DNA from: Paenibacillaceae bacterium
GTDB taxonomy: Bacteria > Bacillota > Clostridia > Lachnospirales > Lachnospiraceae
Direction of reading: 5' to 3'
DNA: 37,516 bases
Assembly (NCBI GenBank): GCA_015057715.1
Contig: SVDS01000036.1
Coordinates: forward strand, 1 to 37,516
The position numbers and the translations under genes were made by a program. Positions 16,388 to 24,089 of this stretch are shown here, piece after piece (the first letter of the stretch is position 1; each line of letters starts with the position of its first letter). The notes under the pieces were generated by a model that worked only from the letters and a program-made list of their open reading frames with translations, did no database searches and had not been told where the DNA came from.

Positions 16388-16425
16388 AGAAACAGCCGAA
16401 TAGCTCCCCTATTACGGCTGTTTCT
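16388..16425. other. Strong hairpin holding the left boundary repeat
   Basis: AGAAACAGCCG (16388-16398) pairs with 16415-16425, and inside it AATAG pairs with CTATT around loop CTCCC, giving a 16-bp stem with one bulged A. The apex coincides with the 14-base repeat at the island boundary. It looks like a terminator used as an integration target. Confidence 0.75.
16400..16413 (+). repeat. Left boundary direct repeat, candidate attL core
   Basis: ATAGCTCCCCTATT recurs exactly at 19652-19665, 3252 bases away. Similarity continues imperfectly for about 40 bases to the right of each copy but not to the left. The two copies bracket the NTPase genes and the integrase remnant. Confidence 0.6.
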
Positions 16426-16512
16426 ATTTGACGTGAAACCTATGTATTTGCTTGCTTGTTGCGTCAAGTTTTTCGAATGTTTGTTCTTTTTGATATCCTT
16501 GCCAAAAATAAC

Positions 16513-16531
16513 AGTATCATTTTAGTATCAC
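16513..16531 (+). repeat. Tandem AGTATCA motif, candidate left arm-type integrase site
   Basis: Two AGTATCA copies at an 11-base period (AGTATCATTTTAGTATCAC) lie about 100 bases inside the left boundary repeat. A nearly identical block lies inside the right end at 19572-19590. Paired direct repeats inside both ends are typical of arm sites for lambda-type integrases. The role is inferred. Confidence 0.45.
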
Positions 16532-16533
16532 AA

Positions 16534-16563
16534 AGGCGGGCCCGGAATGTCGGATACCCGCCT
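16534..16563 (-). terminator. Weak hairpin downstream of the KAP NTPase gene
   Basis: AGGCGGG and CCCGCCT form a 7-bp GC-rich stem with a 16-base loop about 35 bases after the NTPase stop. No proper U-tract follows on the minus strand, so it may be a weak terminator. Confidence 0.4.
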
Positions 16564-16597
16564 ACATATTTATAGTCTAATACTTACTTATATTTTA

Positions 16598-17884
16598 TTA
16601 TACAAACATTTCTATTGTTCTTTCTATATGCTGAGAAAATGTTGTATAATCACAATTTACATTTTTTAACCCAAACGTAGATATCAATTCACTGCCTGCA
16701 CCGTGATTAGCACCCGTTTGAATTCTTTTTAACAGCGTTGATATATTTTCTGATACGAAATATTTATATTCCAGAACATACCAGTTTTTTGGTGCATTAT
16801 CATATGCTATAAAGTCTCTATTTATTATTAAGGAATATACATCTGGAAATTTATATTTAAGTGTAATAAAATATAAATATACTTCCATTACTTTTACAAC
16901 TCTTTTCTCTGGCAAAAAATTAAAATGTGCTTCATAATATAAATAAAATACAGTAAAATTATTAAATATCTTATCTATATCTCTCAATGATAAGTTTAAT
17001 TTAGAAAACATATTAACTACCATTTCACTAAACTCACCTTCATTTGTTATATTTTCAAAATATGGAGTGTACAACGGTTTTATATAATCATACAAATCCC
17101 CTGTTGGTATGCGTATATTAAAGTCAAAAAACCTTCTTAAATATCCTGCTGAATCCATTCCAGCACCGTACATAGTAGAAATAGAATATGATAGTTGTTC
17201 TAAATCAATAGCAAATATAAATACTATATCTTTTTGATTAAAATAGTGTTTAATTATCTCTAAAGTCTCAATAGCAAAAGTAGGCCTACACCTATCTAAT
17301 TCATCAATAAATATAATTAATTTCCCATTTGTAGGTACTAATCCTTTTAACGCTTCTCTAAATTTATCTTTTTCATCAATATAAGTTTTATATTTAGAAA
17401 AAAAATCTTCTATCTTTTTAGTTGCAGCTGCTCCATCTATACCCTTGCATAATATATCTGCTGTGCTTTCTCCTATATACTTTTTAACTCCGTCTTTTAA
17501 AAGCGCTACTCCACATGATTTTAAAAAGTTTGTAGTTATTTTCTCTACAGTGTCAACATAATCATAGTTACTTTTATATACAACTAAATCTTGTAATTTA
17601 TATACTAAAGGAATAAATGCACTATCATTATCATCATTTTCCCAGGCATTATAATATGTAATATAATAATTTTTGTCTGCATTTTCTTCTGATAGTAACC
17701 AATTTTTCCACATATTAATTAAATAGCTTTTTCCAGACCCCCATGATGCATCTAATGATATGACCAGGGAATCATTTTCATGTTTTACATTGTCCCACTT
17801 TTCTATAACATTCATTATATTTTCTACAAATTTTTTTCTATCTAAAGTATCATCATTTTCAAATTTCAAACTAGTATAATCCAC
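16598..17884 (-). CDS. KAP-family P-loop NTPase
   Basis: This 428-residue protein has the marks of the KAP family of STAND-like NTPases. Walker A is DASWGSGKSYL (residues 45-55). A conserved aromatic segment YYNAWEND follows near residue 78. Walker B is KLIIFIDELDRCRPT (188-202), followed by IVFIFAIDLEQLSYSI and an arginine-rich segment GYLRRFFDFNIRIP that probably supplies the arginine finger. Unlike many KAP proteins I see no transmembrane pair inserted between Walker A and B, so it is probably soluble. The last ~150 residues are helical and unassigned. The start is GTG at 17884, nine bases after AGGAGA. The gene is visibly more AT-rich than its flanks, pointing to transfer. KAP ATPases occur in several phage-defence operons such as Qat; defence here is inference from family and island context. 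Confidence 0.87.
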   Translation of the reverse strand: MDYTSLKFENDDTLDRKKFVENIMNVIEKWDNVKHENDSLVISLDASWGSGKSYLINMWKNWLLSEENADKNYYITYYNAWENDDNDSAFIPLVYKLQDLVVYKSNYDYVDTVEKITTNFLKSCGVALLKDGVKKYIGESTADILCKGIDGAAATKKIEDFFSKYKTYIDEKDKFREALKGLVPTNGKLIIFIDELDRCRPTFAIETLEIIKHYFNQKDIVFIFAIDLEQLSYSISTMYGAGMDSAGYLRRFFDFNIRIPTGDLYDYIKPLYTPYFENITNEGEFSEMVVNMFSKLNLSLRDIDKIFNNFTVFYLYYEAHFNFLPEKRVVKVMEVYLYFITLKYKFPDVYSLIINRDFIAYDNAPKNWYVLEYKYFVSENISTLLKRIQTGANHGAGSELISTFGLKNVNCDYTTFSQHIERTIEMFV

Positions 17885-17933
17885 TATTCCGCTCTCCTCC
17901 CCTTTTTCTCACATCATACACCAAAATATTCCA

Positions 17934-17961
17934 AAAGAAAACACCCATCTTTCGACAGGTG
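17934..17961 (-). terminator. Terminator between the two island genes
   Basis: On the minus strand CACCTGTC-GAAA-GATGGGTG forms an 8-bp stem, two pairs being wobbles, with a GNRA tetraloop, followed by TTTTCTTTT. It lies just after the 209-residue gene. The NTPase gene is therefore reached either by read-through or from its own promoter in the ~50 bases before its start. Confidence 0.65.
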
Positions 17962-17993
17962 CATTAATTTAAATGCCTAAGTTAAAACGTGTT

Positions 17994-18623
17994 TTATATT
18001 TCTTTGTAAGTTTCAAGAAATGAGCTTATTATAAATTCAACAAAAATAACATGAAATTCCTCCATTGCCAAGCATTCTTCCTTTGTGTCAATCTCTTCTG
18101 TCTTCCTTACTAAAGACTCATAAAATGAATTATGGCATAGCTCTGATAAAATACTATAAATGCCATACAAAGTTAGTTCCTCTGATTCATTCTTCTTCCG
18201 TTCTTCACCTACTTCTGCGGCCATATCATGTACTGACTTACGTCCTTTTCCGGGGAATCTCCTTGAACCAAAAATTTTAAATTTTTTAACTATATCTGTT
18301 TGTTCAGGAACTTCTTTTTCGCTTGCTCCCAAATAACTTTCAATTAACTCCTCATGTTTCATTAGATACTTATATTCAATCACTTGCTCCATCATATCCC
18401 GGATAATAAAATTTGCATATCTAGGTAAAAAGTCACGATCCCCACTCATTCGATTTAGAAAACTAATTCCTCGTTTTAATTCAGACCAAATAAAGATACT
18501 GATAAATTCTTTTGTTCCTAGCTTCGGAACTCCGTTACATCTTAATAGTATTTCAGCTCTCTTGTTATCAGTGATCTTAAAAACTTCATTCAAATATTCA
18601 TTTTCCAATACATATGTTTTCAT
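17994..18623 (-). CDS. DUF5677-like helical protein of unknown function, KAP partner
   Basis: This 209-residue soluble protein is mostly helical and charged. Two segments resemble the DUF5677 pattern: an Arg-Met-Glu helix followed by a Tyr-Leu helix (RDMMEQVIEYKYLMKHEELI, residues ~75-95), and a later YGIYSILSELCHNSFYE helix with an Ile-Leu-Ser-x-x-x-His pattern (~153-170). A basic stretch RRFPGKGRKS sits between them. The assignment is by eye and could be wrong. HEPN-type RNases are also helical with a conserved His, but the Rx4-6H motif is not present. ATG 18623 has AAGGGGGTG upstream. It precedes the KAP gene on the same strand, so it is the likely partner. Its AT content is like the NTPase gene and unlike the flanks. 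Confidence 0.6.
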   Translation of the reverse strand: MKTYVLENEYLNEVFKITDNKRAEILLRCNGVPKLGTKEFISIFIWSELKRGISFLNRMSGDRDFLPRYANFIIRDMMEQVIEYKYLMKHEELIESYLGASEKEVPEQTDIVKKFKIFGSRRFPGKGRKSVHDMAAEVGEERKKNESEELTLYGIYSILSELCHNSFYESLVRKTEEIDTKEECLAMEEFHVIFVEFIISSFLETYKEI

Positions 18624-18755
18624 AAGTACACCCCCTTTGGTAATTTATCATAATTATACACCTTGTTTTCCCAAAACAAAAGACCCCCACCAAAAAACAA
18701 CATTTATTTTAAATAATTGTAAATATAAATATAAATAGAAATAACGCTCTTAGGC
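18624..18755. other. AT-rich intergenic region upstream of the island genes
   Basis: This stretch should contain the promoter of the minus-strand 209-residue gene. It is rich in A/T runs and holds a short inverted repeat TTGTTTTCCCAAAACAA at 18663-18679. I see no gene in it. Confidence 0.4.
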
Positions 18756-19049
18756 TATACTCACTCAACTTTGGGCTTTCTTAAGCTGTTGCGACCGTCG
18801 CAACTCTTCAAGCCACCGTTTATGCTATTCCATCCGCTCCGTCAGTTCTTCCCTTACAATGACCGCCCTTTCCGTGGAACTGGTCCAGGTTCTATTAAAC
18901 CGATTCACACCATTCCCAACAAGGCCCATACTGTAAATACGATCTTCTTCCGGTAAGAACTGCCTTAACCTTTTTGAGTTCTTGGGCTTCCGCAGCTCCC
19001 TCATGGCCTGGGCTTCATCTTGACGGATAACGAGAAGACTTTGATACAT
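18756..19049 (-). pseudogene. Decayed small gene with in-frame TAG, unknown family
   Basis: A 74-codon frame from ATG 19049 ends in a TAG ahead of 18825. The same frame then continues for about 19 further codons (HKRWLEELRRSQQLKKAQS) before another stop. The product is charged and helical, with a plausible protein-like segment SMGLVGNGVNRFNRTW. I do not recognise the family. Continuation past the TAG with the same composition suggests a nonsense mutation in a former ~95-residue protein. It occupies the place where the N-terminal half of the adjoining integrase should be, so a rearrangement has probably joined two remnants. Confidence 0.4.
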
Positions 19050-19584
19050 TCATAAAACACGTTAAAAAGTACAGTGTAAAGTAGCCTTTACAGTTCTATA
19101 TTATACAGGGATACGCTGTGGTGAACTCCTGGCGCTAAATAGAAATGATATTGACCTCGAAGCAGCCACACTGTCTATTACAAAGACATATAACCGCACA
19201 GGACGCAGGGATGTTATTACTTCACCCAAGACTGCTAACAGTGTTCGTACTGTTACCTTACCCCCTTTCTTGGTGGATTGTTTTACAGATTATATTAATC
19301 GTATCTATGGCATGGAATCAGATGACAGGCTTTTCCCTTTTACCCGGCGTACCTTGGAATCTTCTATGAGAAATGCTTGCTTTGCTTCTGGTATAAAAAG
19401 GATACGTATACACGACATCCGTCACAGTCATGTATCACTACTCATTGAGATGGACTTCCCTCCTTTGCTTATTGCTGAAAGAATAGGTGACTCTGTGGAT
19501 ATGGTTAATAACATATACGGTCACTTATACCCAAACAGACATAAGGAAGTTGCAGAGAAATTACAGAATATAGTATCAAATTAG
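19043..19584 (+). pseudogene. Tyrosine integrase remnant, C-terminal catalytic half, frameshifted
   Basis: Two plus-strand frames together read as the catalytic domain of a phage/ICE-type tyrosine recombinase. A short stretch TFIKHVKKYSVK (from 19043) runs into a stop. One base of shift at about 19079-19083 then gives VAFTVLYYTGIRCGELLAL and continues to 19584. Catalytic landmarks are the first Arg (TGIRCGE), a Lys in SPKTANSVRTV, the HxxR box (HDIRHSH) and the nucleophile Tyr in NNIYGHLYP. The usual second His/Trp box reads IGDSVD here. The arm-binding and core-binding N-terminal domains are missing, so the enzyme should be inactive. Its 3' end lies 67 bases from the right boundary repeat, as expected of an integrase beside its attachment site. 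Confidence 0.83.
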
Positions 19585-19590
19585 TATCAC
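19572..19590 (+). repeat. Tandem AGTATCA motif, candidate right arm-type integrase site
   Basis: AGTATCAAATTAGTATCAC overlaps the integrase stop codon and differs from the left copy (16513-16531) at two positions. It has the same 11-base period and the same orientation. Confidence 0.45.
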
Positions 19591-19603
19591 GACACAAAGT
19601 TAG

Positions 19604-19647
19604 AGCCGAGAAATGCTGATAAATTAGTACTTTCCCGGCTTTCTTTA
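19604..19647 (+). terminator. Probable terminator of the integrase gene
   Basis: AGCCGAGAAA (19604-19613) pairs with TTTCCCGGCT (19632-19641), with one A-C mismatch, and is followed by TTCTTT. Confidence 0.5.
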
Positions 19648-19651
19648 AAGA

Positions 19652-19665
19652 TAGCTCCCCTATTC
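19652..19665 (+). repeat. Right boundary direct repeat, candidate attR core
   Basis: This is an exact copy of the 14-base repeat at 16400-16413. To its right, GGCTGTTTCT at 19668-19677 could pair with AGAAACAGCC left of the other copy (16388-16397), which would restore a hairpin in the empty site. Confidence 0.6.
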
Positions 19666-19749
19666 AGGCTGTTTCTCTTTGTCGAGAAATTTGTATGTTT
19701 TAGGCTACAAAGCAGTTGCTATGGCAGCCACCGCCTGGCAAACACAAAA

Positions 19750-19777
19750 GACCTCCGGCAATCCCATGCCGAAGGTC
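19750..19777 (-). terminator. Terminator of the first NlpC/P60 gene
   Basis: On the minus strand GACCTTCGGCA pairs with TGCCGGAGGTC, with one T-G wobble, around a six-base loop and is followed by TTTT. Confidence 0.8.
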
Positions 19778-19815
19778 CTATATCCCTTTCCAAAATCCGG
19801 TAATCCGCTATTCCA

Positions 19816-20547
19816 TTAATCGCCAATCACGTTGACAATCTTTACAGGTGTCCGATAATTCCACGGAGATGTCTTAATACCTGTACTGTAAGTTGAGGAA
19901 TGTACTACTTCTCCATTCCCGATATACATGGCAACATGATTGATGGAGCTTCCGCTTCCATAAAAAATCAGGTCGCCTGGGCGCATCTGATCTGCGCTCA
20001 CAGATCTTCCCTGTGTAGCCTGTCCACCTGATGAACGGCTGATGGAGAGTCCTGCTGCATGCTGCATTACATATCTTGTAAATCCGGAGCAATCCACTCC
20101 TGTATGAGGATCACTGCCACCGTAGGAATAACGACCGCCTACGAACTGCAGTGCATAAGTAACAATGCTTTGTCTGAAATTAACGGTTGACTGAGCCTGA
20201 GCCTTCTCTTCCAGTGCTTTTAAAGTTTCTTCATCGGTTGCAGTTACAGTGGCACTTCCTTCTACCGGCAAATAGCCATATGTATCGTTCACCTTAACTT
20301 TTAAAAATCCATCCCCCATATCTTCCACAACTTCAAAGGCGGATCCTTTGGAAGCGTTCATTAAGGGTTCTGTACCTTCTTCATCTTTACTGATTGTAAC
20401 CTGATCTGTATTTACGGTTACCATGTAATTACCAAAACTTAATCCTGGACCGGATACCTCATCTGCTCTTACATCTGAAGGAACTGCAATAATCATTGTT
20501 CCACAAAAAGCCATAAGTCCTAACGTTTTCCATATTTTGTTTATCAT
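19816..20547 (-). CDS. Secreted SH3-NlpC/P60 cell-wall hydrolase
   Basis: This exported protein of 243 residues probably cleaves peptidoglycan stem peptides (D-glutamyl-diaminopimelate type). I chose ATG 20547 because AGGAG lies upstream and a signal peptide follows (MINKIWKTLGLMAFCGTMII, cleavage near VRADE). A longer frame from 20625 adds 26 residues without a ribosome-binding site. A bacterial SH3-like domain covers ~residues 35-105. The NlpC/P60 domain then shows GVDCSGFTRYV with the catalytic Cys, INHVAMYIGNG with the His, and VVHSST as the third polar residue. A paralogue with the same layout is encoded just upstream on the same strand. Confidence 0.92.
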   Translation of the reverse strand: MINKIWKTLGLMAFCGTMIIAVPSDVRADEVSGPGLSFGNYMVTVNTDQVTISKDEEGTEPLMNASKGSAFEVVEDMGDGFLKVKVNDTYGYLPVEGSATVTATDEETLKALEEKAQAQSTVNFRQSIVTYALQFVGGRYSYGGSDPHTGVDCSGFTRYVMQHAAGLSISRSSGGQATQGRSVSADQMRPGDLIFYGSGSSINHVAMYIGNGEVVHSSTYSTGIKTSPWNYRTPVKIVNVIGD

Positions 20548-20679
20548 CGGGAAATCTGCTCCTATTTTTACTTTTTGAGTTTCAAATGTTACGTAATTAT
20601 TAATTTCATTACGGTTATTATACATTTATTTTATCTTTTCGTCAAGTATTATTTAAAACTGCACGAAATTAAAATTATA

Positions 20680-21372
20680 TTAGTTTAAAACACTGACAAA
20701 TTTCACAGGTTTGCGATACATGACGTTTGTTACGATAATTCCTGTTTTTTCGGTGGATGCATGAACTACTTTACCATCTCCCATATACAAAGCGACATGA
20801 TTTATGGATCCGTTTTTTCCATAAAATACCAGATCACCAGGACGGGCCTGATCATAACTTATGATTTTTCCTTCCCCTGACTGTGACCTTGCACTGTGAT
20901 CCAGCTCAACATCTGCGGTCTTTTTAAGGACATATCTGGTAAAACCGGAACAGTCCACTCCTGTGCTGGGATTTACACCACCATATACGTAACGTCCTCC
21001 AACGAATTGAAGAGCATAGTCCACAACTTCTTTCCGCTCCAGCGCAGACTCGTCCACTTTTTCCTGAGTTTTTTCGATCAGTGTTGCAGAATCACTCCGT
21101 ATGTAACCGTCGCCTTCCGGAACTTTCACCTTCAGCCAGCCATCCTTGGCAGGCTCAATCACCTCACATGTCTGGCCTTCCAAAGCAGAAGTCACAACTG
21201 AACCTCCATCCTCCGCAGTGGTTCTGACTGATACAGGCTTGTCCAATCTGGCATAAAGAGTTGTACTGGTTTCTACTGTGATTTCATCCGCTTTCGCCTC
21301 TGTCTGATCGCTTAAACTTAAGGTAGCTAAAAGTCCTAAAAGTCCCATGACCTTCCACATTCTGATTTTCAT
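20680..21372 (-). CDS. Secreted SH3-NlpC/P60 cell-wall hydrolase (paralogue)
   Basis: This 230-residue protein has a signal peptide (residues 1-~27, ending near AKADE), an SH3-like domain with KDGWLKVKVPEGDGYI, and an NlpC/P60 domain. Catalytic landmarks are GVDCSGFTRYVLKK (Cys), INHVALYMGDG (His) and VVHAST. AGGAGAT is placed before ATG 21372. The layout and block motifs closely match the product of 19816-20547, so the pair arose by tandem duplication. The 130-base gap between the two genes is AT-rich and may hold a promoter for the second copy. Confidence 0.92.
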   Translation of the reverse strand: MKIRMWKVMGLLGLLATLSLSDQTEAKADEITVETSTTLYARLDKPVSVRTTAEDGGSVVTSALEGQTCEVIEPAKDGWLKVKVPEGDGYIRSDSATLIEKTQEKVDESALERKEVVDYALQFVGGRYVYGGVNPSTGVDCSGFTRYVLKKTADVELDHSARSQSGEGKIISYDQARPGDLVFYGKNGSINHVALYMGDGKVVHASTEKTGIIVTNVMYRKPVKFVSVLN

Positions 21373-21482
21373 AACGAATCTCCTGTCTGCGTATTATAGC
21401 TGTCACCGCAAATATTTGACTTAAATATTACATAATTGTTACATTTTGAATTATATCCTCTATTACGGTTTTTGTCAAGCAA

Positions 21483-21520
21483 AAACGGCATTTATGACCA
21501 CTCACAGTCATAAATGCCGT
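21483..21520 (-). terminator. Intrinsic terminator of the DUF1700 gene
   Basis: AACGGCATTTATGAC (21483-21497) pairs perfectly with 21506-21520 around an eight-base loop. On the minus strand it is followed by TTTTTG. Confidence 0.85.
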
Positions 21521-21567
21521 TATACTTTTGTAATATATTCCATTTATATTATTACATATTAGTGACA

Positions 21568-22041
21568 TTATCGTTTCAATCCTCTTACAAACCAGTAGAT
21601 CAGGCCAATTAAAAGCAGTGGTCCCATCAAAGGTGCCAGAAGGCTGAAAATACCAGTAACGATGGTTCCCACAAGGAGGAAAAAAAAGACAATGGCGACT
21701 ACTCCAAGAAGCTTCCAATACCATTTACTTAAGTCATAATAATGCATCCCACGTCTCTCCTGCCTGGGTTCCTCATATACATTCTGATCCTGTCCGGTAA
21801 AAGAGCTGTAAAAACCGCCGGTGCTGCTGCTTTCTTTTGCATTCTCACTGGCCTCTATAATCGTCTTGGCAATCAGTCTCGGGTCTCCAATTGCTTCGGT
21901 GACAGCTTCTTCCGAAGAGCCCTTTAAAACTTCTCCACGGATATATTCTTCGTAATATCTGATATTTTCTTCCACCACGCTTCCGGGAACCTCTCCTGTA
22001 AGGGTATCCCTTAAACGCTGTAAAAATTCCTGTCTGCTCAT
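21568..22041 (-). CDS. DUF1700 (HAAS) domain membrane protein
   Basis: This 157-residue protein opens with the helical DUF1700/HAAS domain: MSRQEFLQRLRDTL, then RYYEEYI and a conserved AIGDPRLIAKTII. A linker and two C-terminal hydrophobic segments (~residues 110-130 and 134-152) end in a basic tail GLKR. ATG 22041 follows AAGGAGG with good spacing. A TTG five codons earlier overlaps that site and is rejected. Such proteins are often encoded next to PadR regulators and act as membrane partners, but no PadR gene lies here. Function is not established. Confidence 0.85.
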   Translation of the reverse strand: MSRQEFLQRLRDTLTGEVPGSVVEENIRYYEEYIRGEVLKGSSEEAVTEAIGDPRLIAKTIIEASENAKESSSTGGFYSSFTGQDQNVYEEPRQERRGMHYYDLSKWYWKLLGVVAIVFFFLLVGTIVTGIFSLLAPLMGPLLLIGLIYWFVRGLKR

Positions 22042-22151
22042 CTGAGCCTCCTTCAATAAAGTAAGTAACTTCCGACTATTTTACCATTTGACAGGGGTTC
22101 CGTAAAGAAATCTTATCTGAAAAAAATCTTAATTTTTCATAATGTGCCAGA

Positions 22152-24089
22152 CTACTCGACACGTTCTTTTATGATTCCCTCCCTGTAAGCTGCCACAAGC
22201 TCCTTTAGATCCTCAATTCTTCCTGTCAGTTCCACCCCTTTATCCGTATCTGCAACCATTACCCGGCGTTTCATATTCTCAACAACCGAGACCTTTGGCG
22301 TGCTTTCCTTCTCCGGATCAAAAGGCTTGTGCTCTGCCAGTGCCAGGTGGTTGGAATTATAAATCAGTGTATATCCTGCAATTCCAGTCTTTGACTGATA
22401 CGCCTTTGACAGCCCTCCGTCTATGAGAAACAGTCTGCCTCCCGCTTTCACCGGAGATTCCCCTTCTTTAATTTTAACCGGTACGTGACCATTTATAATA
22501 TGGGCACTTTCTCCGGAAAGGCCGAATTCACTTAATATTTTCTCGCAGTATTCTTCCTTTATGCTTAAACGATAATATGGATTCATGGGTTCCATATGGG
22601 TCTGATGATCTTCGATAAAATAATGTTCAAAGGTGGTCATCTTACCTTTTCCATATACCGGGGACTTGGCTCCGCACCATAAATACCACATGAAATCTCT
22701 GGCATCTCTGCTTTCCTGGGTATGTTCCGGAAGAAAATAAGCATTCTGAATCTTATTATCAACGTAATCCATAAGAGCTTTTCCGGAATAGGATGAACCT
22801 TCCATACAGATTTCTTCAAATGTACCATCTTCCCGCATGGGAATGCACCCATGATAGAGGAGATTGGAATTATAGCATTTGTACATGCTTCCATGAGAAT
22901 AGAGGAAACGCACATGACGGTGAAGCAGCTCATTATGGAGAAATGAAAGCTGCAGCGTACGCAAAAGTTCCTCTTCCTCTTCGTTTAGTGTCAGCGGACT
23001 TGCCGGATCAATGGTGGGAAACGATGTATCAAGTAGAGGATATTCCTTTCCCTCTACTGTTACCGTTCCCTTATTGTAATCAATGGCTTTCAGTAAAACT
23101 CTGTCATTCATTTCATATTCCGGGTGACGCTTTATGATCTGCCCTTCCACTTTAAACTGAATTATGGCAATTGCCTTATGCATCTTGGCTGCCAGTCCCG
23201 GGTCCACAGCATCGTAAATATTTTCATCAAGAATCTGGGGTGAAAAACGCTCACAGGGATCGTTGCGGTATACTCTGGCGGCAAACATGGAAAGCGGTCT
23301 TAAATTTATCCCATAACCATCCTCCAGAACATCGAAGCTGTTGTAGCTGATGGCAATTCTTAAAACGTTGCAGATACATGCAAGATTGCCTGTTGCTGCG
23401 CCCATCCATGAAATATCATGGTTTCCCCACTGAATGTCCACATCGTGAAACTGCAAAAGCTCATTCATAATCATATCTGCTCTCGGTCCGCGGTCAAAAA
23501 TATCACCTATGATATGAAGACAGTCAATGGTTAAATTCTGAATCAGCTCACAAAGAGCTATGATAAATTTATCTCCAATCCGAATATCAATAATGGATCT
23601 GATGATTTCGCTGTAGTATACCCGTTTGTTGTCATCGTTATAATCAACATGAAGAAGTTCGTCTATGATGTATGCAAATTCCGGTGGCATCTTTTTTCTG
23701 ACTTTTGATCTGGTGTATTTTGATGATACAACCTTGCAGATCTGCACCAGACGGTAAATTGTCACTCTCAGCCAGTCATCATCTGCCTGCCCGCTAAGCT
23801 CCAGCTGATTCATAATGCGGTCGGGATAGTAAATCAGGTTTGCTAATTCCACTTCCTCTTTTTCGGGTAAGATATGACTGAAGGTTTCAGAAATCTTTTC
23901 CCGAATCACACCGGAAGCACTCCTTAACAAATGGATAAAGGCCTCATGTTCCCCGTGTAAATCACTGAAAAAATACTCAGTTCCCTTGGGAAGTCCCTGA
24001 ATTGCAGTCAGATTAATAATCTCACTGGAAGCCGCCCGAATGGTAGGATATTCCCTTGCCATAAGCTTTAAATAAGCCAAATCTTTCAT
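22152..24089 (-). CDS. fbp: Fructose-1,6-bisphosphatase, class III
   Basis: This 645-residue cytoplasmic enzyme dephosphorylates fructose 1,6-bisphosphate in gluconeogenesis. It belongs to the Firmicute class III type, a large metallophosphoesterase. Visible metal-binding motifs are FFSDLHGEHEAF near residue 43, IIGDIFDRGPRADMI near 195 and IQWGNHDISWMG near 220, with further conserved histidines such as NGHVPVKIKEG near 540. Length is close to the B. subtilis enzyme (~670). ATG 24089 has GGGAG upstream. It stands alone with no operon partner. The class is known to need manganese and to respond to phosphoenolpyruvate or AMP; neither can be read here. Confidence 0.96.
   Translation of the reverse strand: MKDLAYLKLMAREYPTIRAASSEIINLTAIQGLPKGTEYFFSDLHGEHEAFIHLLRSASGVIREKISETFSHILPEKEEVELANLIYYPDRIMNQLELSGQADDDWLRVTIYRLVQICKVVSSKYTRSKVRKKMPPEFAYIIDELLHVDYNDDNKRVYYSEIIRSIIDIRIGDKFIIALCELIQNLTIDCLHIIGDIFDRGPRADMIMNELLQFHDVDIQWGNHDISWMGAATGNLACICNVLRIAISYNSFDVLEDGYGINLRPLSMFAARVYRNDPCERFSPQILDENIYDAVDPGLAAKMHKAIAIIQFKVEGQIIKRHPEYEMNDRVLLKAIDYNKGTVTVEGKEYPLLDTSFPTIDPASPLTLNEEEEELLRTLQLSFLHNELLHRHVRFLYSHGSMYKCYNSNLLYHGCIPMREDGTFEEICMEGSSYSGKALMDYVDNKIQNAYFLPEHTQESRDARDFMWYLWCGAKSPVYGKGKMTTFEHYFIEDHQTHMEPMNPYYRLSIKEEYCEKILSEFGLSGESAHIINGHVPVKIKEGESPVKAGGRLFLIDGGLSKAYQSKTGIAGYTLIYNSNHLALAEHKPFDPEKESTPKVSVVENMKRRVMVADTDKGVELTGRIEDLKELVAAYREGIIKERVE

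Noticed and set aside
17994-18623. HEPN ribonuclease or toxin-antitoxin call for the 209-residue protein
   Set aside because: The Rx4-6H catalytic motif of HEPN RNases is absent, and a terminator separates it from the NTPase gene, so a toxin-antitoxin arrangement is not supported.
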